This document shows positions 34,503-43,594 of a stretch of 64,000 nucleotides of DNA, one piece after another (the stretch's first letter is position 1; every line of letters starts with the position of its first letter). The notes under the pieces were generated by a model. It made no database searches, was not told the origin of the DNA, and worked only from the letters and a program-made list of their open reading frames with translations. The translations under genes were made by a program, and so were the position numbers. The stretch is taken from contig NZ_CP139715.1 in assembly GCF_034377285.1 (NCBI RefSeq), positions 62,001-126,000 of the forward strand, in the 5' to 3' direction. The DNA is from Thalassobaculum sp. OXR-137 (lineage in GTDB: Bacteria > Pseudomonadota > Alphaproteobacteria > Thalassobaculales > Thalassobaculaceae).

Positions 34503-35666
34503 TCAGCTGCTGCCGGTGGCGGCGGCCGCCGCCGGAGCGGAGGTCGCGGGGGCTGCCGCAGGGGCTGACGCCGTGCCGTCCTTGTCGCTTTCGAAACCCT
34601 CGAGCCCGGGCTCGATCATCCGCTGCACCGCCCGGAGGTCGCGGACGAATTTCGGATTGCGTCCCTCGTCCAGCTCGACCGCGCGCCGCAGAATGTCCGC
34701 CGCCTTGATCTTGTTGCCGTACTTCACGTGATACATGCCGTAGGCATGGACGATACGGGGGAAGTCGGGCGACATCTCGTAGGCTTCATGGAACTTGAGG
34801 CCCGCTTCCTTGATCTTGTTCTGGGCCAGCAGCGAGTTCGCCCACAGGACGATCGCCTCCGGATAGTGCGGATCGATCTCCAGGGTCTTCTTGAAGCGGC
34901 CGATCGCCTCCTCATGCATGCCCATGGATTGCAGCGCCTCGCCCCAGCGCATCATCGGACGCGGGAAGGTCGGCTCCAGCGCCAGCGCCTGCCGGTTCTT
35001 CATGATCGAGCCTTCCAGGTCGCCCTCGAAGAACAGGACATGGGCCCACAGGGCGTACACCCAGGGAAGGTTCTTGCGCGGGGCGTTCACCAGCGCGTGG
35101 TCGATGGCCGACTTGGTCTTCGTGAAGTCGCCGGTCGGGATGTCGTAGCGGAAGTGATAGACGGCGATGAGGTACGGATCGAGTTCGGTCAGAAGCTCGA
35201 TGGCGGCGGCATTGACCAGCCCCTCGACATCGTCCTTGCTGCCGCGCTTCTCGATCACGAAGTGCCAGTACTCTGAGGACTGGCCGCGGATGCGCAGGAC
35301 CAGCTCGTCGGCGTCCTCCACGAACTCGCCGGAGAAGGAATAGGGCAGGAAGCCGAGGGCCACCTGGGTGGCGCGGATCGGCTGAGCCAGGCCGAACCAG
35401 TCGCTCAGCGCTTCCACCGACTTCGCCTGGGCGGTTTCCTCGGCGACATAGGCGCCCCGGTTCGTCCCCGCCTCATCGCTGATCCGCGCAACGCTGTCCG
35501 ACAGCATCGTGGTGGCGACGGCGCCGGAATAGCCGCGATCCTCCATGCTCGGCGGCACCGAGATGTGCTGGATCACGATGGTGTCCGGACTGATGAAATA
35601 CGAAACCGCAAAAAACGCACCGACCGCCAGGGCCGGAATCGTCAGAATATCCAACACCGCGCGCAT
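34503..35666 (-). CDS. membrane-anchored TPR protein
   Basis: The 387-residue protein has one N-terminal TM segment at about residues 7-28. A 150-residue domain with a mixed fold follows. Then come at least four tetratricopeptide repeats (around WVYALWAHVLFFEGDLEGSI, GEALQSMGMHEEAIGRFKKT and AILVLWANSLLAQNKIKEAG), reading as helical pairs with the canonical small residues. The C-terminus is Ala/Pro-rich and probably disordered. It is likely periplasmic or cytosolic-side anchored and serves as a docking platform. It is between the substrate-binding protein and the sensor-MFS gene on the same strand. Confidence 0.83.
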   Translation of the reverse strand: MRAVLDILTIPALAVGAFFAVSYFISPDTIVIQHISVPPSMEDRGYSGAVATTMLSDSVARISDEAGTNRGAYVAEETAQAKSVEALSDWFGLAQPIRATQVALGFLPYSFSGEFVEDADELVLRIRGQSSEYWHFVIEKRGSKDDVEGLVNAAAIELLTELDPYLIAVYHFRYDIPTGDFTKTKSAIDHALVNAPRKNLPWVYALWAHVLFFEGDLEGSIMKNRQALALEPTFPRPMMRWGEALQSMGMHEEAIGRFKKTLEIDPHYPEAIVLWANSLLAQNKIKEAGLKFHEAYEMSPDFPRIVHAYGMYHVKYGNKIKAADILRRAVELDEGRNPKFVRDLRAVQRMIEPGLEGFESDKDGTASAPAAAPATSAPAAAAATGSS

Positions 35667-35794
35667 CCTCCTCGTCGCCCCGGCAGATGCGGTCCGTCTG
35701 GAGTCGCTCTTTTGCCGGATCCTCGCGCGTCCCGCCGTTGCGGCGAAACCCGCCCCCTTTACCCTGGACCGGACGGTCCAGGCGTCTTCTTGCC

Positions 35795-36955
35795 TCAGAA
35801 CACCCGTTGGCCGAAAGCCACCACCTGACGTCCGTCGAGATCGTATACGAAGGTGGCGGATTCCAGGAACGAGAACGGAACCTTCACCCCGATGCGCTCG
35901 GCGACCAGGAAGTTGATCGCCAGATCGGGCGGCGCCACCGTACCGACCGGCAGTTCGCCCGGCTTGGCCGCCCCGGTCACGACGTCGACCGCATAGACCG
36001 CCGCCAGCGTCAGGGCGCTGGTCAGATTCACGCCGATCGACAGCAGCGCCGACTCCTCGCCGGCGCGCACGATGTCGGGCAGCATGGAGACGACCGGCAT
36101 CCGGCCGGCGTGGCGGTTGATCTGGGCGATGCGTTCGTACACCGCGGTCGAGCCGGTGATCAGCAGGATGCTCTTGCTCTGCTCGGGGTCGCGCTGGCGG
36201 ATCAGGTCCAGCGCCGCCGGGAGCGCCGCCTCCAGATCGTCCTCGGCCGAGCCGCGGCCGGTCACCGTCACATCGACGATGGCCAGCCCGAGCTTGTCGG
36301 CGGCGGCCTTCAGCGGATTCACCTGGGTCAGGATCGCGCTGTCGTTGTTCAGCGAATAGATCAGCCCGATGGTGGACAGATCCGGGATCAGGCGGCGCAG
36401 ATAGGCCACCAGCGTCTCGGTCTCCACATTGATCGAGGTATAGGCGATGTTGGTGCCGCTGCCCGCCGGATCGCTTAGATGGCCGGAGGCGATCGGGTCC
36501 TTCGACGCGCTGGTCACGGCCGGGATCGCGTGGCCGCTGTGGTGGGCCCGCAGGAACGAGGTGGCGGAGGATCCCGCCGAAATGATCAGGTCCACCGGCT
36601 GGTCGTAGGACCAGTGCAGTGCCTCCAGCGCCACCGCCTCGTCGTTGTCGTAGTACCAGATGTCGAAGCGGGCCGGCACGCGGCGACGGGCGAAGACCTG
36701 CAGGATCGTGTTGACCGCCAGGGTATAGGCCTCGACCGACCGGCTCGGGATCAGCAGCATCACCCGCTTCGCCTGCTCCGCCCCCTCCAGGGGAACGGCC
36801 ACGTGGCGGGCGGTATCGCCGGCATCGGTATCGACGCTGTACTCGGCCAGGGTCGCCGGGTCGTAGACGACCCAGTCGAGCACGGGACGCTCGGCCGCCG
36901 CCGCCGTCCCGGCAACGATCCCCACAAGCAGTACGATGAAAGCCCGGATAATCAT
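35795..36955 (-). CDS. ABC-type substrate-binding protein (YtrF/ABC_sub_bind type)
   Basis: The 386-residue protein has a signal peptide: hydrophobic core FIVLLVGIVAGTAAA with a predicted cut near AAA-E at residue 21. The mature part has two Rossmann-like lobes with VDLIISAGSSATSFLRAHH, IPAVTSASKDPIASG and STIGLIYSLNNDSAIL, matching the ABC_sub_bind family (TrpX/YtnP-like). These proteins bind small ligands in the periplasm, but its usual ATPase and permease are absent. Its neighbours are a TPR protein and a sensor-MFS fusion, so it may hand its ligand to that system. It starts divergently from the TauD-type gene. Confidence 0.85.
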   Translation of the reverse strand: MIIRAFIVLLVGIVAGTAAAAERPVLDWVVYDPATLAEYSVDTDAGDTARHVAVPLEGAEQAKRVMLLIPSRSVEAYTLAVNTILQVFARRRVPARFDIWYYDNDEAVALEALHWSYDQPVDLIISAGSSATSFLRAHHSGHAIPAVTSASKDPIASGHLSDPAGSGTNIAYTSINVETETLVAYLRRLIPDLSTIGLIYSLNNDSAILTQVNPLKAAADKLGLAIVDVTVTGRGSAEDDLEAALPAALDLIRQRDPEQSKSILLITGSTAVYERIAQINRHAGRMPVVSMLPDIVRAGEESALLSIGVNLTSALTLAAVYAVDVVTGAAKPGELPVGTVAPPDLAINFLVAERIGVKVPFSFLESATFVYDLDGRQVVAFGQRVF

Positions 36956-36986
36956 AAAATGTCTACTATCATCCCGCCCGGGGATT

Positions 36987-37955
36987 TCAAACCGGAACGC
37001 TGCCCTCGACCGTCAGGCGGTGCATGACGCGCGCCTGATCCGGCGGGGTGAACGTGGCGGAGTGGATCGTCGAGGCGTTGTCCCAGGCCACCAGGTCGCC
37101 CTTGCGCCACTTGAACCGCAGGACCTGATCGGGCGTGGTCGCCTCCTCGCAGAGCCGGCGCAGCAGCGGCACCGCCACCGCGTCGTCCATCCCCTCGATA
37201 CCGACCATCATCTCGTCGTTCAGATACAGCGCCTTGCGGCCGGTGACCGGATGCGTCCGGGCGACGGGATGGGCCTGCTCGGGAACCTTGTTGCTCTTCT
37301 GCGCGGTCGGCGACGGTCCGGCGGCGGCCTCCTCCGCCAGACGGATGCGCTTGAGCTCCTCGATCTCCGCCTTCTCCTGCGCGCTCAGTTCGCGGTCTCC
37401 GGAAAAGACGAACTCCTTGCGCTGGTAGCGGTGGATCGCCCGGCGCCCGTCGATCAGCGCCTTGGTCTCCGCGTCGAGCCGGTCGTAGGCGTCGTACATG
37501 TTGGCGAAGAGCGTGTCGCCGCCGCGCGCCGGCACCTCGACCCCGTGCAGCAGGGTGACGCTGCTCGGCTTCTCCACGAAGGTGCTGTCGCTGTGCCAGT
37601 GGGTGCCGGCCCCGTCGCGCCCGATCGGCTTGCCCTCCTTGCGGACATTGGACAGGACGTAGATCTGCGGATGCTCGGGGTGGTTATAGGAGCTGATGAA
37701 GAACGGTTCGATCGGGCCGAAGATCTCGGCGAAACGGATGAAGCCTTCGGGCGAAATGTCCTGCCCGCGGATCGCGATCACCTGATGCCGGAAGAACAGC
37801 TCGCGGACCCGCGCCGCGGCGTCCGGTGCGACATCCTGCGACAGGTCCAGTCCGGTGATCTCCGCGCCGAGGAACGGGGTCAGGGGGACCGCCTCGATCC
37901 CGATTCCGCGTTCTACACCGTCTGCCGCGTCGGCCCGCATCGCTTCTGCCTGCAT
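36987..37955 (-). CDS. TauD/TfdA-type Fe(II)/2-oxoglutarate dioxygenase
   Basis: The 322-residue protein follows the ribosome site GGAGGAACGGGCG and carries the iron triad: HSD in GTHWHSDSTF (His121, Asp123) and a distal His in NASTIHSAT. The 2-oxoglutarate-binding Arg lies in QARVMHRL. The central insert of about 60 charged residues (EEIERLKRIRLAEEAAAG) is longer than in TauD. The family removes sulfite from taurine or side-chains from other substrates by oxidation; the substrate is not readable here. The gene is divergent from the P-loop gene at 38171. Confidence 0.88.
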   Translation of the reverse strand: MQAEAMRADAADGVERGIGIEAVPLTPFLGAEITGLDLSQDVAPDAAARVRELFFRHQVIAIRGQDISPEGFIRFAEIFGPIEPFFISSYNHPEHPQIYVLSNVRKEGKPIGRDGAGTHWHSDSTFVEKPSSVTLLHGVEVPARGGDTLFANMYDAYDRLDAETKALIDGRRAIHRYQRKEFVFSGDRELSAQEKAEIEELKRIRLAEEAAAGPSPTAQKSNKVPEQAHPVARTHPVTGRKALYLNDEMMVGIEGMDDAVAVPLLRRLCEEATTPDQVLRFKWRKGDLVAWDNASTIHSATFTPPDQARVMHRLTVEGSVPV

Positions 37956-38042
37956 CGCCCGTTCCTCCGCCCGATACCCGCCGCGGCCCGCGCGGTCGCG
38001 CGTCCTGCAGCCTCATCGGCGCCATTTGCACCGACCGGCGAA

Positions 38043-38055
38043 CAGTGATTCACTG
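38043..38055. promoter_or_regulatory. palindrome CAGTGA-N-TCACTG in divergent gap
   Basis: A perfect 6+1+6 palindrome lies in the 215-base divergent gap between the dioxygenase and P-loop genes. It could be an operator. No partner copy was seen nearby. Confidence 0.35.
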
Positions 38056-38170
38056 CGCCGGCGTCCGGGCACTGTTCTACCACGAGCCGGGGCGAACGGT
38101 CGCGGGGTGAAGTGCTCGGCGCCTACCGATTTCAGACCGGCCGAAAGGCCTGATCATCTCAGGAGCGATC

Positions 38171-39037
38171 ATGCCGCTGGCAATTTCCACCGATCCGGTC
38201 ATCCAGCTCGGCTCGGACCAGGTCGCCGCCGATTTCGCCCTGGCGCCCGGCGCCGCACCGGCCGGACGGATGGCCCTGGCGACAGCCCGGATGGTGATCT
38301 TCGTCGGCCTGACCGGGTCCGGCAAATCGGCCACCGTGGCCGGCCTCGTCGCCTCCGGCGCGATCCGGGCGGTGCTGCCCGACCGCCGTGCTGTCACCGA
38401 CAGCATCATCCTGCCGGCGATGACCGGCGATCCCAGCCGTCGGGTGACCGATCGGATCGAACGCTTCCGGCTCACCGCCGCGTTCCGCGATGCGCATCCC
38501 GGCGGCATGGGCGACGTGCTGGAACGGCTGACGGTCGATGCGTCCACGGTGGGCGAGCGTCTGGCGGACGGTTGGCTGGTGTTCGACGGCGTGCGCGGGC
38601 CGGCGGAGGCGAAAGCAGCCGCGCGCCTGCCGAACGCCGTCTTCGCCGTGCTGCAGGCGCCGCCGGAGGTGCGGCTTGCCCGGCTCAGCCTGCGCGGCGA
38701 CCCGTTCGACCAGGCCTCCCTGGATGTCGGCGACCTGCCGGAGGATCCCGGCGGCGCGTCGGATTATCTGAAGGTGCTGCGCGATCACGAGGCCGGAAGC
38801 CTGATGGCGGACGGCACCCTGCAGCGGCTGGCCAAGCTCCTGTCGGACGCGCAGGCGGACCTCGCCGCCGTCGCTTCGGCGGCGGCCATCGTGATGGAAG
38901 AATCCAAATACTACGATACGGGAGAGGCGGTCGCGGTGCTGGAGCAATCGGCCCCGGACCGGACCCTCGTCATCGACACGGCACAGCAGCCGGTCGAGAC
39001 CGTCGTATCGGCGATCGCCGCGCGGCTGGCGCGCTGA
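38171..39037 (+). CDS. P-loop NTPase of unknown function
   Basis: The ATG at 38171 follows CAGGAGCG and gives 288 residues. Walker A is FVGLTGSGKSATVAGL at about residues 44-59. A candidate Walker B is GWLVFDGVRG, about 90 residues later. The body is rich in Ala and charged residues, without membrane helices. The arrangement resembles small-molecule kinases and adenylate-kinase-like ATPases, yet no substrate motif is clear. It is alone on its strand, between the dioxygenase gene and the small secreted proteins. Confidence 0.78.
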   Translation: MPLAISTDPVIQLGSDQVAADFALAPGAAPAGRMALATARMVIFVGLTGSGKSATVAGLVASGAIRAVLPDRRAVTDSIILPAMTGDPSRRVTDRIERFRLTAAFRDAHPGGMGDVLERLTVDASTVGERLADGWLVFDGVRGPAEAKAAARLPNAVFAVLQAPPEVRLARLSLRGDPFDQASLDVGDLPEDPGGASDYLKVLRDHEAGSLMADGTLQRLAKLLSDAQADLAAVASAAAIVMEESKYYDTGEAVAVLEQSAPDRTLVIDTAQQPVETVVSAIAARLAR

Positions 39038-39109
39038 GGCGTCCCGCCGACGGACAGCGGATGCGGCCCCGATCCATGCCGGGGCCGCCCATCGCTGACG
39101 ATCAGTCGG

Positions 39110-39484
39110 TCAGTCGGTGTACCAGGCGTCGGCGTACAGGCCACCGGAAACCGCGCCGAGCAGACGCATGCTGCCGCGGAAGAACGCGTAGGTCGGGGTG
39201 TGGAGCAGCGCCATGACATTGCCTTGACCCAGGGCGCCGATGCTGGACCCGGTCAGGGTGCCGTAGACCGGCAGGATCAGGCCGTCGGTCACGATGGTGG
39301 CGACGACCGCGCCGCCGACCACGCCGGCGGTGATGGCGACCGCGCGATAGGCGTCGAAGCTCGAGGCCTGCGCCGCTTCCGGGACGATCGGCTGGAGGCT
39401 CTGGGCCTGGGCGGCCTGCGCCGTAACCAGGGCCAGCCCGAGGACGATCACCAGTCCCTTCGCGAGGTTAAACAGTTTCGTCAT
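39110..39484 (-). CDS. small secreted glycine-rich protein
   Basis: The ATG at 39484 gives 124 residues. The signal peptide ends near AQA-Q (residue 28). It is followed by AITAGVVGGAVVATIV and other Gly-rich hydrophobic stretches with GxxxG-like spacing (TLTGSSIGALG). Such regions commonly form glycine zippers in membranes. It resembles the proteins at 39565 and 46246 in composition and arrangement. Function is unknown. Confidence 0.7.
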   Translation of the reverse strand: MTKLFNLAKGLVIVLGLALVTAQAAQAQSLQPIVPEAAQASSFDAYRAVAITAGVVGGAVVATIVTDGLILPVYGTLTGSSIGALGQGNVMALLHTPTYAFFRGSMRLLGAVSGGLYADAWYTD

Positions 39485-39564
39485 GGCACTTTCTCCCTGT
39501 CGGTCGCTGCTATTCAGTTCACTTTGGCCTGCACGTGAAATCGTCTGACGAGCCGACGCCTGCG

Positions 39565-39978
39565 TCAATCGCCGACCAGATACATCCCCATCAAGGCGCC
39601 GCCCACGGCGGCGGTGGCCGCCGAGATGGTATGAATGGCCAGAGGCCCCGCGACCGGTGCGATGCCCGCCGCCGCCGACCAGGCCCCGCCGAGAAGGTTG
39701 GACGCCTGCAGGCCGATGATCGGCCCCAGGGCCGCACCGCCGGTGGCGACATTGATCAGCAGGACGCCTCCGGCCGCGCCGAGAAGGGCGCCAGACGCGG
39801 TGCTGACCGTCTGCAGGCTGTCGTCGCGGGCATCGCCCAGGGACTCTACGATCGTCGGCGACGTCGTGCCGTCGATGCGAGCCGCCGGCTCGGCCTGCTG
39901 CGCAAACGCCGGGGAGGTCAGCATCCCGACCGCCGCAAGCGCCATAACCATCGTCTTAAGGAAACCCACTCGCACCAT
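39565..39978 (-). CDS. small secreted glycine-rich protein
   Basis: The ATG at 39978 gives 137 residues; a GTG three codons downstream is an alternative start. The signal peptide is VMALAAVGMLTSPAFAQQ. After it come polar residues to about 55 and then a long Gly/Ala-rich hydrophobic region, STASGALLGAAGGVLLIN and GPIIGLQASNLLGGAWSAA. It is the same length as the protein at 46246 and shares its plan: signal peptide, polar mid-section, glycine-rich tail. It is the upstream neighbour of the 39110 gene, 80 bases away. Confidence 0.65.
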   Translation of the reverse strand: MVRVGFLKTMVMALAAVGMLTSPAFAQQAEPAARIDGTTSPTIVESLGDARDDSLQTVSTASGALLGAAGGVLLINVATGGAALGPIIGLQASNLLGGAWSAAAGIAPVAGPLAIHTISAATAAVGGALMGMYLVGD

Positions 39979-40375
39979 ATCCCCCCATGGCAATCCCGTT
40001 GTCCGCCAAGACTTCGGCCGTGTCCGGATACCGGACGACGGCACCGCCTCTACCCCCCGAGTTCCGCCCGCCACGCCGTCGTATCCGAACGCCGACGTTC
40101 GGAGCTGGCCGGAACAAGGCCGCCGTTCCGGATCCTCGTAATCTCCGCCGCGACCGCGACACACCCAAGAGCAAGCAGCATACCCGCGAACGTCGTCGTC
40201 GCCGTCAGCAGAAATACCATTATGGGCCCGCAGGTCTTGAAAACACTCGGTGCGGATCCTACCGTTCACTCGCATTTGAGGCAACCTACGGCGACGATGC
40301 CGCAGTGCGATCGTTGCACAACGCGGGCCCGGTCCTATACCGTCTGCCGGCGGTTGCCCTCGACCGTCACTTCGG
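39979..40375. other. 400-base divergent gap with no gene recognised
   Basis: The region separates the divergent small secreted gene (39978, minus) from the protein at 40376 (plus). Short frames cross it on both strands, but they lack ribosome sites and family resemblance. It probably holds the promoters of both flanking genes. I see no clear hairpin or repeat. Confidence 0.5.
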
Positions 40376-40813
40376 ATGCCTGTCATGGAGCAAAGCGCCG
40401 TCGTCGAGAAGGCCATCGCGCAGTGCTCTGGCCCGTTCAGCACGCTGACCCTGTACGAAACCTATCTGTCGATCGATCGCAGCCAGTTCATCTGCGACGT
40501 GCACGAAGTGGTGTTCCGCTCCCACCCGATCCGCAAGAGCCGGATCGAACTGGCGGAGATCACGGAACTCGGGCTCACCGCCTCGATGATCCTGCCGCCG
40601 CTGTTCGTGCTACGCTTCGCCGGGTGCTCGCAACTGACCGGCTCGATCCTGCACGATGCGATCCTAGGCAACGTCCACATGCTCAGCTTTCTGGACAACC
40701 GCCCCTTCTATGAGCTTTACCGGCAGCTTGAGGGGATGATCCTCGCCCGACGACCGCCGGCCGAAAGAGCCGGCGTCACCGCCGGACGGCCGCCCTTCCG
40801 TTCCTTTCCCTGA
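40376..40813 (+). CDS. unknown small cytosolic protein
   Basis: The frame gives 145 residues from an ATG at 40376; a second ATG at 40385 with GGAT seven bases upstream is equally possible. Visible parts are AIAQCSGPFSTLTLYETYLS and RFAGCSQLTGSILHDAILG, with two Cys spaced far apart. No signal peptide or TM helix. The C-terminal 20 residues are Pro/Arg-rich. I recognise no family. It precedes the periplasmic protein and the ABC-MlaE fusion by 17 bases and is likely in the same transcript. Confidence 0.6.
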   Translation: MPVMEQSAVVEKAIAQCSGPFSTLTLYETYLSIDRSQFICDVHEVVFRSHPIRKSRIELAEITELGLTASMILPPLFVLRFAGCSQLTGSILHDAILGNVHMLSFLDNRPFYELYRQLEGMILARRPPAERAGVTAGRPPFRSFP

Positions 40814-40829
40814 GCAGCGTTCATTTCCC

Positions 40830-41942
40830 ATGTCCCTTAGCCGAGCCGCTGCCTATCTGTTCTCGCTGCTGATCGTGGCCACCTTCGCCATGAGCGGCGT
40901 CTACGCCTTCAACGGGCCGCCCTTCGGCGCCGCCGACAATACCGCGGAGTTCGAACGCCCCGACTGGGCGCGGGAAATCGACAGCCATCTCGGCTTCCCG
41001 GCCTACCGGCTGCGGGACGACGGATCGTCCGTCGCCATCGGCCGGGTCGTCATGCTGAGCCCGGACCGGCTGCGGGTCACGGTCTTCCCCGACATGCAGG
41101 TCGATCCCGTGGGCGACTCCCGCGTGCTGCTCCTGGAGACCAACGCCCGCTCCCTGCTGGCCCTCGTGCCCGACCAGGCCCGCACCCAGATCGCCAAGGA
41201 CATGGAGCAGGTGGCGCGGTCGATGCGCGACCGGTTCGTCTCGATCGTGCAGGACCCGGCATTCGACGAGGCCTATCGGGCGCGGCTTCAGGACATCGTG
41301 GTCGACGCCTACCGGACGATCCGCGCGAACCCGGCGCTGAGCGGCGCGACCGACCGCGCCATCGAGATCTACCGTCGGGAATATGCGCCTGAGCTGAGCA
41401 ACACGCTGCTTCTGGCCGCGATCCCGCGGCTGCGGGCGGCGGCCCTGGAGATGGTGACCCCGTCCTGGCAGGGCATGCTCGACCTGCTGGTGGAGGGCAA
41501 GGTCGACTACTCGCCCCTGGGCGACGCCGCGGCCGACCTGCTGCGCAACGACGCCTTCTTCGATTCCATGGTCATCCACGCCCTCGATCTCGGCCGCGAC
41601 CGCCGGTTCTGGCAGGTCGGGATCCTGCTGGCGAACGCCTATATCGACGCGATCTCCGACGACCCGCGCACCGAAGCGCTCCTGAACGACATTTCGCGCG
41701 ACCCCGCCTTCCACGCGGAGCTGCAGGTGGTGGAGCGCGAAGCGGCGGCCGCCACCACCACGATCTTCTCCAGCGTCGTCGGCCGCGGTCCGCTGATGCA
41801 GCCGGACGCCCTGGCCGTGCGGATCATCCGCTACATCCTGCTGCGCCGCCCCCGGGTGGTCGCCGTCGTGGTGCCCAAGGGAGAGACGCTGCCGTCCGCC
41901 ATCCTGGACCGCTTCACCCCCCTGACGAGAGCCGGATCGTGA
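40830..41942 (+). CDS. membrane-anchored periplasmic protein of the ABC-MlaE-like operon
   Basis: The 370-residue protein has a single N-terminal hydrophobic segment (residues 6-27) that could be an uncleaved anchor or a signal. Next is a short strand-rich part with VAIGRVVMLSPDRLRVTVFP and then PVGDSRVLLLETN. This is reminiscent of, but not convincingly, an MCE/MlaD domain. The remainder is long and helical, RTQIAKDMEQVARSM to SDDPRTEALLNDISRD. Its stop overlaps the ABC fusion start as GTGA, so it is made with it and could be its periplasmic partner. I recognise no family with confidence. Confidence 0.75.
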   Translation: MSLSRAAAYLFSLLIVATFAMSGVYAFNGPPFGAADNTAEFERPDWAREIDSHLGFPAYRLRDDGSSVAIGRVVMLSPDRLRVTVFPDMQVDPVGDSRVLLLETNARSLLALVPDQARTQIAKDMEQVARSMRDRFVSIVQDPAFDEAYRARLQDIVVDAYRTIRANPALSGATDRAIEIYRREYAPELSNTLLLAAIPRLRAAALEMVTPSWQGMLDLLVEGKVDYSPLGDAAADLLRNDAFFDSMVIHALDLGRDRRFWQVGILLANAYIDAISDDPRTEALLNDISRDPAFHAELQVVEREAAAATTTIFSSVVGRGPLMQPDALAVRIIRYILLRRPRVVAVVVPKGETLPSAILDRFTPLTRAGS

Positions 41943-43519
41943 CCGTAGCCTCCACCGCCCATCACGCGCCGATCCTGTCGGTCGCGTCGCTCTCCATCGC
42001 CCAGCCGGCCGGCCGCGTGCTGCTCAGCGACGTGGATCTCACGCTCAATGCCGGGGAGATCGTGCTGTTGGCGGGTCCCAGCGGCACCGGCAAGTCGACC
42101 CTGATCAACATGCTCTCCGGCGCCATCGACCCGCGCGAGGAAGGCTGGCAGGCATCGGGCGAGATCCGCTACGGCAACCAGGTCTACGATCTCGCCAGCG
42201 ACCGGGTGGCGATCGGCGGCGTCGTCTTCCAGAACTTCGCCCTGTTCGACGACCTGTCCGTCGCCGACAACCTGGCGATCGCCCGCGACCACAGCGATGC
42301 CATCAGTCCGACTCTGAGCGCCGCCATCGACCGGCTGATCGAGGATATCGACCGCCGGCAACCGGTGGCCTCGGCCAGCGGCGGCCAGCGCCAGCGCGTG
42401 GCTATCGCCCGAACCCTGCTGGGCAACCACCCGGTGCTGTTCCTGGACGAACCGAACTCCGGGCTCGACGTGTCGTCCTCGCGCCAGCTCGCCGGCATGT
42501 TGCGGGCGCTGGTCGACGAGATCGACATTCCGATCGTCATCATCGCCCACCATTTCCGCCATCTGATCGACGTAGCCGACCGGGCGGTGGTGCTGGATTC
42601 CAACGCCCACGCCCTGGTCGAAGTCGCCGTGGAGACGAACGCCATCGAGGCGGCGCTGACGGCGGTCGAGAACGGCGAGGCGCCGACCGCCCATGCGGTC
42701 CCCGCCCCGCCCGTGGCGACGGACACGCGGGATCTCGCCGAGGGCGGACCGCTGCCGGATGCGACCGCGCGCTGGGAACTGGGCTGGGGGGTGCGCTTCT
42801 TCCTGCGCTACATCTGGGAACTCTGCTTCTCGCCCTCGGCCCTGCTGTTCGTCGGCCTGGGCTGCACCATCGTCGGCTTCGTGACGACCTGGTTCGTCTT
42901 CATGTACCTGCCGTTCCGCGACTATCTGCTGCCGGTGATCCATTCCGACGCCCTGGCCGGCCTCGCGTTCAGCGAGTTGCGGGTGCTGGCGCCGCTGATG
43001 GCGGCGGTGCTGATCAGCGTGCGCAACTCCTCGCTGATCACCGCGAGCATCGGCCACAAGGTCTATTCCGACCAGATCAAGGCGATGCGGAACCTGAACG
43101 TGCCGCACCGGCTTTACATCAACACCATGGTGATGGCGGCCTCGGGCGTGGCGGCGGTCTTCCTGGCGGCGGCGGCGGTCAGCCTGACCGCCTGGGTGGC
43201 GATGATGACCTGGGCCCATATCTTCCCCGACGGCTCCACCTACATGTGGCGCGACCAGTTCCTGCAGCGCCTGTGGCCGCCCGGCGTATCGTTCCTGGTC
43301 GGCTGGGACTGGATCCTCGCCAAGACGGTCCCGTCGATCGTCGGCGCGTCGGCAATCGCGCTGTATTTCGGCTACCGGCCGAAACACGACGTGCTCGACA
43401 TCAACAAGGCCATCGCCCAGTCGCTGATCTGGGGTCTGTCCTTCGTCCTGAGCTGGCAATCGGTTCTCACGCTGATCGAGTTCAAGCAGGTGTCGGCGCG
43501 ACTGGAAGCGACGTTCTGA
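41939..43519 (+). CDS. ABC ATPase fused to MlaE-type lipid permease
   Basis: A GTG at 41939 overlaps the upstream stop and gives 526 residues. Residues 1-240 form an ABC ATPase: Walker A GPSGTGKS (46-53), Q-loop FQN (98-100), signature ASGGQRQR (146-153), Walker B VLFLDE (166-171) and H-loop His204/205. After a 30-residue linker, residues 280-515 form a membrane domain of about five TM helices with the MlaE-like core APLMAAVLISVRNSSLITAS then SDQIKAMRNLNVPHRLYIN. The terminal block AKTVPSIVGASAIALYFGYR also matches MlaE. MlaF and MlaE are normally separate proteins. This fusion suggests an exporter or importer of lipids across the inner membrane; direction and substrate are unknown. Confidence 0.87.
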   Translation: MTVASTAHHAPILSVASLSIAQPAGRVLLSDVDLTLNAGEIVLLAGPSGTGKSTLINMLSGAIDPREEGWQASGEIRYGNQVYDLASDRVAIGGVVFQNFALFDDLSVADNLAIARDHSDAISPTLSAAIDRLIEDIDRRQPVASASGGQRQRVAIARTLLGNHPVLFLDEPNSGLDVSSSRQLAGMLRALVDEIDIPIVIIAHHFRHLIDVADRAVVLDSNAHALVEVAVETNAIEAALTAVENGEAPTAHAVPAPPVATDTRDLAEGGPLPDATARWELGWGVRFFLRYIWELCFSPSALLFVGLGCTIVGFVTTWFVFMYLPFRDYLLPVIHSDALAGLAFSELRVLAPLMAAVLISVRNSSLITASIGHKVYSDQIKAMRNLNVPHRLYINTMVMAASGVAAVFLAAAAVSLTAWVAMMTWAHIFPDGSTYMWRDQFLQRLWPPGVSFLVGWDWILAKTVPSIVGASAIALYFGYRPKHDVLDINKAIAQSLIWGLSFVLSWQSVLTLIEFKQVSARLEATF

Positions 43520-43594
43520 GGGGGCGGGCGGTGCGATGACGAAGCTCCGCTGGATTTTCGCGCCCGCCCGCGCCCTAATGCGCCGTAAAATCGA

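Noticed and set aside
39987-40448. 153-codon plus-strand frame in the divergent gap
   Set aside because: No ribosome site, Arg/Pro-rich composition and overlap with the better-supported gene at 40376.
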